Assembly (NCBI GenBank): GCA_963715045.1
Contig: CAVQRC010000005.1
Coordinates: 3,305 to 67,304 of the forward strand
DNA from: CAVQRC01 sp963715045
Lineage (GTDB): Bacteria; Planctomycetota; Planctomycetia; Pirellulales; Lacipirellulaceae
Length of the DNA: 64,000 nucleotides
Direction of reading: 5' to 3'
Positions 55,340-64,000 of this stretch are shown here, in pieces. Each line of letters begins with the position of its first letter. Positions within the stretch are counted from its first letter, which is position 1. A program made the position numbers and the translations under genes. Under the pieces are notes generated by a model. It saw nothing but the letters and a program-made list of their open reading frames with translations. It did not search any database and was not told where the DNA came from.

Positions 55340-57516
55340 GCTCCCTGGTCAAGTTACCAGATCGGCAGAACTGATCGCCATTGACGAGTCCATCCCGGTT
55401 GGCATCGCCATCGGTGGTGGTTGCATCTCCGGCAAACAGGTTGAAGCCGGCCTGCCGAGGAGGAAGTCGTCCCCATCCACGTCGTTGTCGGAGTCAAAGT
55501 CTGCCTTGAGTGGCTGCAGCTTCAAAGGCCCCGATGTCGATGCGACCCGCAAAGACCCTGGTAAACGGCTCGCCACGCTGGTCGTAAACGGGAACACCAT
55601 CCAGCCCGGCGACGGCTGCGGGATTGCCGGCATCAATAGCCGGACTTCCGGGATGGATCGCAAGGGTCAATGAAGGGCCGCCGTGATCGCGGAGCTCACC
55701 GAGTAACGGGTCGATATCGCCATTCACAGGGCCACCGACCAAGTTGCCGTTCTCGTCAGAGAAGCCCAATGGTGATTCAGCAAGGCCACTCCCTATCGCG
55801 TTGCCAACGATGCTGTGATTGACGTCCGGCGGGACTTCTTTCCGAATCGCAAGATCCAGGCCAGCGCGGGTGTTTCCCGCGATGATCGAGTTGTCGATCC
55901 TGAGCGAACCCCTCGAAGATATTCCTCCCGAATTGTTGTAAATCGTGCTGTGCGAAATGGTCACTGTATTCCCCCACGCCTCCACCGCCGACTGCTGTAT
56001 CGCGGTGATCAAAGTACGTTGGGTCATTATCGTGCACATTCCCAAAGACTGTGCTTCCGCTGATCGTAAGAGTCCTGGCCTTGATGCCGCCTGCCGAAGA
56101 GTCCCCTTCCAAATAGTCGCCGAAGGGCGTTCCATCGATGACAAAGTCGCCGAGGGCCTCGTTCCTAGAAACCGTGCTGTCGATCAGCGTTACAAAACGG
56201 CCATAGATACCGCCGCCTTGGGCATAGCCGCCGTCGCGGTTCCCCCCGCCAGCGGCCGCCAGATTACCTGAGATCGTGCTCTCTATGACCGTCACGTCCC
56301 GACCGAAGATTCCACCCCCCGCGGCGGAACTGCCGTAAGCACTTCCAGCCTTTGCTGCGTTACCCACAACGGCACTTCGTGTTACCGTGACGTCGCCACT
56401 CGAATAGATCCCACCACCTCTATTCCCGTAATAGAATCCGGTAGAACCGTTGTCAGAGACTGTGCTCCCTAGAATCGCGACGTTGCCACCCGCGTAGATA
56501 CCGTGCCCGTTGTTCGAGATCTCGCTGTCCTGCACTTCGACGACGCCAGGGCTCGCAATGGCGTTGCCCGTACTTGCCAGAGATTGTGCTTTCGCGAATG
56601 GTTACATCCGCATCTGCAAGTACACCACCACCTCCCGAGCCGTAGACGTCAACCAGAGCAGTGTTCTCAGACACCTCGCTATTCGCCATTAGCAGTGGAC
56701 CGTTCGACCAAACGCCCGCGGCAGAGCCTCCGACAGGAAAGAAGCCGTCTCCTCCAGTTCCGGCTCTGTTTTGCGATACAGTGCTGGCGATAATCGTCGT
56801 CTGACCCGCCCGACCAGATTCCCGCTCCAGTTCCTGCAAGCTCAAGGAGGCCAGGATACTGTTGACTTGGTCCGCCGTCGCCTGTCTTGTTGTCTTCGAC
56901 GCGACTGCCGGTGATTATGAGTGCACCACGCGTCCAGATTCCGCCCCCGGCACCACCGTTTTCGCCGGAGGTGCCATTGCCGGTCGAATTGCCGGCAATA
57001 CTGCTGTTGTGGATTGTCAGGTGCTCAAAGCTGCGAACCCCCCCTCCTTCTTCGCCCGGAGCCGACAATCCACCGGTGATCGTCAGTCCGCGGAGTTCGA
57101 CTTCCGCATCGTTTTCGACATGCCCGTCGTCGATGTTAATGACGCGCGAATTGTTCTGGGCGTCGATGATGAGCTGGTCGATTCCGGGACCGTCGATCGT
57201 GAGGGGTTTGCCGATCTCGATTTGACCAAGTGTCAGCAGGATGGTCCCGGTCACCGAAAAGTCGATTGTCTCGCCCATCCGCCGCCGCCGCGATCGCATC
57301 CCTGAGCGACACATCCCCGTCCTCGATACTCCCGTCCAGTTCATCCACCAGTGTGTCGACCGTGATGGTGAGCAGGTGACGTGGTTCCAGGCGTTCAGCC
57401 AGCAGCTTGCGGCAATGAGGCATGGCCGTAGGTTCCAGTGCGGGTTGGCAATCGTGGTCGGGGCATTGCGGGAACGCTGCCGCTCGTGCTGCAAGGTTTG
57501 AGCGTAGAACATCCAC
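55340..57516 (-). pseudogene. LEPR-XLL/CSLREA beta-helix adhesin, heavily frameshifted
   Basis: Start near 57516. LAERLEPRHLLTITVDTLVDE (LEPR-XLL then CSLREA-like DGSIEDGDVSLRDAI) begins the protein. The following parts appear in different frames: GETIDFSVTGTILLTLGQIEIG..., GAGGGIWTRGALIITGSRVED (57.2-56.85 kb); TTIIASTVSQNRAGTGGDG (56.85-56.6); HGIYAGGNVAILGSTVSDN...GGGIYGRFVTLIDSTVSRNEA (56.5-56.0); TVTISHSTIYNNSGGISS...PAIDAGNPAAVAGLDGVPVYDQRGEPFTR...IDIGAFE (55.96-55.5); a dockerin loop DFDSDNDVDGDDFLL and GDANRDGLVNGD (55.5-55.34). At least six frame changes. No PEP-CTERM tail. The number of breaks is higher than in neighbouring genes, so real decay is likely. Confidence 0.75.
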
Positions 57517-57612
57517 CTTGTATTTGCCAAAGAATCGCTGATAGGACGCAGAAAATCCAAAACTGCTCCTGAAAGCTGACGAGAGGAGCCGCGTTTGGTC
57601 ACTTCGGCATGC

Positions 57613-58074
57613 TCACCATTGCTGAGCGGCCTCGGGCTGGAGATCGAAGAACGCCGCTGTTTCGCGTCCGTTGGTCGAGTTGGACTCCAGGACCCTGACA
57701 GGGCTGCAGAGCGATTTGAGGGGCTTGTGCTCTCCGTTTGCCCCGTTCAACACTGACAGAACAGGTCCAGCCGAGATCGGATCACTCCCTGGCTGTGCCG
57801 AGGGACTGGCCAGGTCGTAGGTGCCTGTGCCGTAGATGCCGTTGAGGATGTCGACGATTTGTTGAGTGGTCGTGGACCAGCTCGCCTGCTCCTGCAGGGC
57901 TAGTACGTCGATCGGCTTAGCGATGCCATTCTTGGTGTCGTTGCCGATGGCTTCCAGGACGGTGGCCAGGCCGGGGTTGGGTCCGCCGGCAGCGGTGTTG
58001 TAGGAGACGACGCGGAGCTGGGCGATTGCCGGGCAGGTCATTGCCAGAGCGATCACTGCGACGAGCAGCCGCAA
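57613..58074 (-). pseudogene. Truncated endonuclease/exonuclease/phosphatase protein
   Basis: From ATG 58074: signal peptide LLVAVIALAMTCPAIA, then QLRVVSYNTAAGGPNPGLATVLEAIGND and IDVLALQEQ, the first two EEP blocks (Asn and metal-binding Glu). After ~105 residues similarity ends and the protein stops at 154, lacking the catalytic His and Asp blocks. It faces away from the adhesin gene starting at 58257, with its 5' region shared in the duplicated leader. Confidence 0.65.
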
Positions 58075-58079
58075 CGTAC

Positions 58080-58425
58080 CGATGAATGAGCATTGGGGTT
58101 GTTTTCAGGAAGGCCGGGATGTTGTCCAGAGTTGCAGAAACGCGCAATCATCGTTTTCGAGCGCGTCAACCGATCTGGCTGAAGTGCAGCCAGTCACCGA
58201 GAAAACTCAGAATTCCTCGTCCGTTCCGGATGATTGCCGCAAATAGATGATGGAGAATGCCTCTTGCCAAGTCGTGTGCCCCAGGACCTATTGCTTTGAA
58301 CTATCGCCGAAAGCTGAGCGCCGAACCGCTCGAAACCCGCGATTTGCTCGCGATCACGGTCACCACCGAGCTGGACGTGGTCGATGCAGAAGACGGGCTG
58401 ACTTCTCTTCGCGAAGCGATTGACA
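58080..58425. repeat. Duplicated leader segment, copy 1
   Basis: About 345 bp nearly identical to 60416-60765 (offset 2337 bp). It includes the 5' end of the EEP remnant (-), the intergenic control region, the LEPR-XLL start and the first ~50 codons of the + strand adhesin. Confidence 0.85.
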
Positions 58426-60182
58426 CCGCGAACCGACCCCGGCCCCGACGACATCGTCTTCGACTTTGGCCACGACGGTCCAGCGGTGATCCGCTTGGAG
58501 CAGGGTGAGTTGGAGATCACCGAAGCGGTGACGATCACCGGGGATGGGCCGGACTTGCTCGCCATCGATGCTCAGGAGCAGTCGCGGATCTTCAACATCA
58601 CGGCGGAGACGGGAGACTTCACGTTTAAGGGGATGACGCTGACGCGGGGGAGGACAACCGGCGATAACCAGAGCCAGAGTAACGCTGACGACTCGTTCAG
58701 CGGTGGAGCGATTTATTCAGGCACCACGGGAATGCTGACGGTTCAGAACTGCGCCGTCACCGACAGTGCCGTGATAGGCGATCTGACACGCGGCGGCGGA
58801 ATGTTCGTCCAGGGTGAATTGGCTCTAGATTCGAGCACCCTCTCGGGCAACTGGGCGCATGCAGAGGCGGCGGCATCTTCAACTATGGCACGGCGACCAT
58901 CATTGGCAGCACCCTCTCAGAAAACTCAGCGTTTTACGGCGGCGGCATCTCTAACTCTGGCACGATGACCGTCTCCAGCAGCACGCTCTCGGGCAACTCG
59001 GCCTTGGACGATTACTATAGCGGCGGCAACGGCGGCGGCATTCACAACAGTGGCACGTTGAGCGTCACCGGCAGCACCCTCTCGGGCAACTCGGCTTGAC
59101 CGCGGCGGCGGCATTGAAAACGGTGGCACGTTGAGCGTCACCAGCAGCACCCTCTCGGGCAACTCGGCACCCAACGGCGGTGGCATCGGGAACGTGGGCA
59201 CGGCGACGATCACCAGCAGCACCCTCTCGGCCAGCTCGGCATTGCGTGGCGGCGGCATCCTTAACGGCGACAGCTTTAACTATGGCACGTTGACCATCAC
59301 CTCCAGCACGATCTCGGGCAACTCGGCGGGTGACTACGGCGGCGGCATCTACAACAGAGGTCGCAGCACGGCGACGATCACCAGCAGCACCCTCTCGGGC
59401 AACGCAGCGTTGGTCGGCGGCGGCATCAACGGCACGGCGACGATCACCAGCAGCACTCTCTCGGGCAACTCGGCATACTACGGCGGCGGCATCTACGGCA
59501 CGGCGACCATCACCAGCAGCACCCTCTCGGGCAACTCGGCGCGTGGAGAGGCGGCGGCATCGTTATTCAGGGAGGAGGCATCACCTCCAGCATCGTCGCC
59601 GGTAACTCGGCACCCGACGGGGCTGAAATCTGGCGTTACGACGGCACGACAGGCACGGTCACTCTCAACAACTACAACCTCCTGGGCGACAGCAGCAACA
59701 CGACCGCCCAGGCCCTGAGCGGCGTCACTCCCGGGGCGACCGATATCACGGCCACGAACGATGGCACCCATCCCACAGTCCTGACGGCGATACTGGACAC
59801 CGCGCTCGCCGATAATGGCGGCCCCACGCTGACCCACGCCCTGCTGCCCGGCAGCCCCGCCATCAACGCGGGAGATCCCAATGCCATGGCCGGCGTCGAC
59901 GGCGTCCCGCTCTACGACCAACGCGGCGAAGGCTTCGACCGTGTGGTCGGTGGCCGCATTGACATGGGCGCTTTCGAGTTCGTGCCGCTGCAGGCTGACT
60001 TCGACAAGGATGGCGATGTCGACGGGGCGGACTTTTTGGTCTGGCAGACCAACTTCTTCACGCCGTCGGGTGCGACGCCCAACGACGGCGACGCCGACCA
60101 AGATGGGGATGTTGACGGTGAAGACTTCTTGATTTGGCAATTGGAGTTCGCCGGGGGATCAGGTGCTAGTGCAGGTAGGTGA
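58257..60182 (+). pseudogene. LEPR-XLL beta-helix adhesin with dockerin loops, frameshifted (unit 1)
   Basis: ATG 58257 opens MPLAKSCAPGPIALNYRRKL and LSAEPLETRDLLAITV. The frame is lost at ~58435 (DTANRPRPRR for DTANxxPDPDD), at ~58865, at ~59097 (in-frame TGA) and at ~59550. Pieced together, the protein has beta-helix turns (GGGIYGTATITSSTLSGNSA), the closing PAINAGDP...VPLYDQRGEGFDR...DMGAFE, then dockerin loops DFDKDGDVDGADFLVWQTNF and DADQDGDVDGEDFLIWQLEF, ending GASAGR at 60182 without a PEP-CTERM tail. Repetitive GC-rich DNA makes indel errors likely, but some breaks may be real. Confidence 0.75.
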
Positions 60183-60299
60183 TGCTGCTCCGCTGACAAG
60201 TCGCCCGCAAAGAGCGGCCTATCAAGACCGAATCGGTGCCACGTTGTCACGAAGCCCAGGCGAGATCGCCATCAACCCGAAGTTGCGGGATGAGGCATT

Positions 60300-60460
60300 G
60301 GAGCAGGTTCAGTTCCGTCGTCCGGCGGCAGCCGTGTTGTAGCAGATGACGCGGAGTTGGACGACTGCCGGGTAGGGTCTTGCGGTGCTGATCGCTGCGC
60401 ACAGCAGCCAAACGTATCGACGGATGAGCATTGTGGTCATTCTTAGGAATGCCAGAATGC
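60300..60460 (-). pseudogene. Very short EEP-protein 5' remnant
   Basis: MLIRRYVWLLCAAISTARPY... VVQLRVICYNTAAAG: the start of the same EEP family as 57613-58074 after the duplication, decayed after ~40 codons. The DNA from 60416 onward is the duplicated leader. Confidence 0.5.
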
Positions 60461-60765
60461 TGTCCGAGAGCTGCAGACACGCGCAATCATCGTTGTCACG
60501 CGTCAACCTATCTGGCTGAAGTGTAGCCAGTCACCGAGAAAACTCAGAATTCCTCGTCCGTTCCGGATGATTGCCGCAAATAGATGATGGAGAATGCCTC
60601 TTGCCAAGTCGTGTCCCCAGGACCTATTGCTTTGAATTATCGCCGCAAGCTGAGCGCCGAACCGCTCGAAACCCGCGATTTGCTCGCGATCACGGTCACC
60701 ACCGAGCTGGACGTGGTCGATGCAGGGGATGGACTCACCTCTCTACGCGAAGCGATCGACACCGC
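60416..60765. repeat. Duplicated leader segment, copy 2
   Basis: Counterpart of 58080-58425. The main difference is GTGTCCCCAGG against GTGTGCCCCAGG, which moves the frame of the adhesin start between the two units: ATG ATG at 60584/60587 here, ATG 58257 there. Confidence 0.85.
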
Positions 60766-63700
60766 GAATGCTGAGCCTGATCCCGACGACATCGTGTTCG
60801 ACTTCGGTCACGACGGGCCGGCCGTGATCCGCCTGGAGCAGGGTGAGCTGGAGATCACAGCGGCGGTCACGATCACCGGGGATGGGCCGGATCTGCTGAC
60901 CATCGATGCCGGCGACGGGACCGACAACATTTTCGGCACGGGCGACGGCTACCGCATCTTCAACGTTGACGACGGTACTGCGAATCTGATCAATGTCCAG
61001 ATCAGCGGCGTGACGCTCACCGGTGGTGACGTGGATGGCTATGGCGGGGCCATTTCTAACCGGGAGTACCTTGCCATCGTCCGTAGCGCCATCTCGGACA
61101 ATTCGGCTTCCAGCGAATTCAGCGGCGGCGGCGGGATCTTCAACTCTGGCACGGTGACCGTCACCGGCAGCGTCCTCTTGGGCAATTCGGCTTCCGGCAA
61201 GGCCAGCGACGGCGGCGGGATCTTCAACTCTGGCACGGCGACCATCACCCAGAGCACGCTCGCGGGCAGCTCTGCAGGTCGGGGTGGCGGTATCTCCAGT
61301 TCTGGCACGGCGACCATTTCCCAGAGCACCTTAAACGGCAACTCGGCGGAATTGGGCGGGGGCGTTTTCAACCGCGGCACGGCGACCATCACGCAGAGCA
61401 CGCTCGCGGGTAACTCGGCGACCGCCCGAGGTGGCGGCATCACCAGCAGCTCTGGCATGGCGACCGTTATCGGCAGCATCGTCGCCGGCAACCTGGCACC
61501 TCAAGGAGCCGAGATTGAGGTCAGCGGTGGCAGTGTCAGTCTCAACCACTACAACCTCCTGGGCGATAGCAGCAAAACGACCACGCAGGCCCTCAGCGGT
61601 GTCACTCCCGGAGCTACCGATATCACTGCCACCAGCGACGGCACGCATCCGACGGCGCTGACGTCGATGTTTGAGACCGCGTTGGCTGATAACGGCGGCC
61701 CCACGCGGACTCTGGCACTGCTGCCTGGCAGCCCGGCGATCGACGCCGGCGACCCTGCAGCGTTGGCTGGCACAGGCGGTGTGCCGCTCTACGACCAGCG
61801 TGGTGAGCCGTATACACGCGTGGCCAACGGCAATGGTGCGACGCGGATTGACATCGGCGCCTATGAACGCCACGACCTCACGGTCGGAATCCTCCAGGTC
61901 GCCTCACCGACCGCCACGCCGGTCGATGCAGTCACGATTCAGTTCAGCAACACCGTCCATGGCTTCGACCTTGGCGATCTGGTGCTGTCGCTCAACGGCG
62001 ATGCCGACAACCTCCTGACGAGCGGACAGACACTCAGCACGAGTGACGACCAGACGTTTGTCCTTAGCGGTCTGGCGGAAGTAACGACTGCCGCCGGCTA
62101 CTACACGTTGCAGGTAATCCCGGAATCAGAAATTGTCGATGCCGCCGGCGGTCCTCTGGATTCGGGAGACAGTATCAACTGGGCGATGGGTCGCTCGGTA
62201 TTGGGGCTCACCGTCGATACGCTCGTGGACGAAGCGGACGGCAGCATCGACGACGGGGACATCTCGATCCGCGACGCCATCGCGGCCGCGGCACCGGGCG
62301 AAACGATTGACTTCGATGCCGCTCTAGATGGGGGGACGATTCTCCTCTCCCTGGGTGAGCTGGTACTCACGCGGGCAATTACCGTCGATGCAACCGATCT
62401 GACGTCCGGGCTCACCATCGACGCCGCGGGCAACGATCCGACGCCTGGACAAGACGATGGCCGAGGCAGCCGGATCTTCAATATCGACGATGGTGACTTC
62501 GTTGCTCGGATCGCGGTGGAAATCAACGGCCTGACGCTCACCGGTGGCGACGTGGCAGGCACCGGTGGCGCGCTTTTCAGCCGCGAGAATCTTACCCTTA
62601 GCAGCAGTACGCTCTCGGGCAATTCGGCGTTTCGGGGCGGCGGAATCTACAGCCACTACTCTGGCACGGCGACTATCACCGGCAGCATGCTCTCGGGCAA
62701 TTCGGCTTCCGGCGTTTACAGCAATGGCGGCGGCGGTGCGATCTTCAACTCTGGCACGGTGACCATCACCGGCAGCACGCTCTCGGGCAATTCGACTTCC
62801 GGCGAGTTCAGGGAAGGCGGCGGCGGCGGCGACGGCGGTGGCATCTTCAACTCTGGCACGGCGGCCATCATCAGCACCACCCTCTCGGGCAATTCGGCTT
62901 CCAGCGAGTTCAGCCGCGGCGGCGGGATCTTCAACTCTGGCACGGCGACGATTAACGGCAGCACGCTCTTGGGCAATGCGGCTGATTCGGGCGGCGGCGT
63001 CTATATCAGAACGGGCACGACGACTATCACCGGCAGCACGCTCTCGGGCAATTCGGCTGCCAGCGATTACGTCGGTGGAGGCGGCGTCCGCAACCATAAC
63101 TCTGGCGATGGCGACCATCACCGACAGCACGTTTTCGGGCAATTCGGCGTTTTCCGGCGGCGGCATCTCTAATTCTGGAACGATGAGCGTGACCGGAAGC
63201 ACCCTCTCGAACAATTTCGGCGGCGGTATCTCTAATTCTGGCACGGCGACCATTTCCCAGAGCACCTTAAACGGCAACTCGGCGGAATTGGGCGGGGGCG
63301 TTTTCGAACCGCGGCGCGGCGACCATCACGCAGAGCACGCTCGCGGGTAACTCGGCGACCGCCCGAGGTGGCGGCATCACCAGCAGCTCTGGCATGGCGA
63401 CCGTTATCGGCAGCATCGTCGCCGGCAACCTGGCACCTCAAGGAGCCGAGATTGAGGTCAGCGGTGGCAGTGTCAGTCTCAACCACTACAACCTCCTGGG
63501 CGATAGCAGCAAAACGACCACGCAGGCCCTCAGCGGTGTCACTCCCGGAGCTACCGATATCACTGCCACCAGCGACGGCACGCATCCGACGGCGCTGACG
63601 TCGATGTTTGAGACCGCGTTGGCTGATAACGGCGGCCCCACGCGGACTCTGGCACTGCTGCCTGGCAGCCCGGCGATCGACGCCGGCGACTCTGCAGCGT

Positions 63701-64000
63701 TGGCTGGCACAGGCGGTGTGCCGCTCTACGACCAGCGTGGTGAGCCGTATACACGCGTGGCCAACGGCAATGGTGCGACGCGGATTGACATCGGCGCCTA
63801 TGAACGCCACGACCTCACGGTCGGAATCCTCCAGGTCGCCTCACCGACCGCCACGCCGGTCGATGCAGTCACGATTCAGTTCAGCAACACCGTCCATGGC
63901 TTCGACCTTGGCGATCTGGTGCTGTCGCTCAACGGCGATGCCGACAACCTCCTGACGAGCGGACAGACACTCAGCACGAGTGACGACCAGACGTTTGTCC
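60584..64000 (+). CDS. LEPR-XLL beta-helix adhesin, runs off right edge, two frameshifts near the end (unit 2)
   Basis: ATG 60584; SAEPLETRDLLAITV is the LEPR-XLL motif, followed by DVVDAGDGLTSLREAI (CSLREA-like). 862 codons are open. First helix block (GGGIFNSGTATITQSTLAG...), closing PAIDAGDPAALAGTGGVPLYDQRGEPYTR...DIGAYE, then an immunoglobulin-like Big/SwmB-type segment (VGILQVASPTATPVDAVTIQFSNTVHGFDLGDLVLSLNG), then a second CSLREA module (TLVDEADGSIDDGDISIRDAI) and helix block. At ~63107 an extra base breaks the frame (NHNSGDGDHH for NHNSGMATIT), and at ~63305 another (VFEPRRGDHH for VFNRGAATIT), which against its near-identical copy at 61379 is a one-base insertion. The reading continues to the window end. 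Confidence 0.82.
61301..62063 (+). repeat. Intragenic direct repeat, copy 1
   Basis: 763 bp, nearly identical to 63237-64000, offset 1936-1937 bp. It codes for the last helix turns, the DIGAYE closing box and the SwmB-like segment of the unit 2 adhesin. Confidence 0.93.
63237..64000 (+). repeat. Intragenic direct repeat, copy 2 (runs to window end)
   Basis: Differs from copy 1 at only about three visible sites: an inserted G with A to G near 63305, and CCT to TCT near 63691. Such identity in fast-evolving repeat DNA suggests recent duplication, gene conversion, or assembly collapse/expansion. The copy extends beyond the window. Confidence 0.93.

Overview
The window looks like a chromosome segment of a high-GC planctomycete, probably of the Pirellulales type. 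This is inferred from protein signatures, not from rRNA. The signatures are LEPR-XLL N-termini (LEPLEDRQMLA and similar), PEP-CTERM C-termini, dockerin-like DGDVDGxDFLIWQ calcium loops, a DUF1559 pseudopilin, a DUF1501 protein, a TIGR03067-like domain, very large Ser/Thr kinases with TPR tails, and Tat-exported DegT and Gfo/Idh/MocA proteins. Most products are predicted to be secreted, periplasmic or surface-attached.

Layout. 1-3665 (-): broken LEPR-XLL/CSLREA beta-helix adhesin running off the left edge. 4.4-5.5 kb: a PEP-CTERM remnant, tRNA-Ala(UGC) and palindromic repeats. 5.6-9.9 kb (+): a redoxin/cytochrome/copper-monooxygenase fusion coupled to an RND exporter. 10.2-12.5 kb (+): two PEP-CTERM paralogues. 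12.9-16.5 kb (-): fasciclin protein, Cys-rich porin, TrkA-type K+ channel. 17.4-19.7 kb: ThuA-like protein and DUF1501 protein, convergent. 19.8-20.9 kb: a nine-unit tandem array of a palindromic core. 21.0-25.8 kb (+): compact five-gene operon (membrane protein, TiaS-like protein, pseudopilin, DNRLRE/dockerin/PEP-CTERM protein, neutral ceramidase). 26-27 kb: FabZ-like dehydratase and a methyltransferase-like protein. 27.9-30.7 kb (-): LEPR-XLL protein with three tandem beta-sandwich repeats. 31.1-33.0 kb (+): seven-heme cytochrome-TPR protein. 33.3-39.9 kb (+): two paralogous receptor-like kinases, the second in an operon with an ECF sigma factor. 40-43.7 kb: PEP-CTERM nuclease and PEP-CTERM metalloprotease. 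44.1-49.9 kb (+): Tat DegT protein, Tat Gfo/Idh/MocA protein, broken RidA protein, TIGR03067-like protein. 50-55.3 kb: repeats and PEP-CTERM/dockerin and TPR debris. 55.3-64 kb: three more beta-helix adhesins (one -, two + in a tandem duplication) reaching the right edge.

Two features dominate. First, at least five families of short non-coding repeats occur between genes, and some run into coding ends: (R1) palindromic units as singles and arrays; (R2) a 700-bp element full of hairpins, two copies; (R3) an ~80-bp element with 14-bp terminal inverted repeats, three copies; (R4) a ~126-bp element flanked by GTGCTCTG/CAGAGCAC, three copies; (R5) a ~70-bp motif, two copies. No transposase is visible. 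Second, single-base frameshifts break many otherwise well-preserved genes, and the tRNA anticodon stem also appears to lack one base, so part of the damage is probably assembly error. Real decay and gene duplication also occur, mainly at 50-64 kb.
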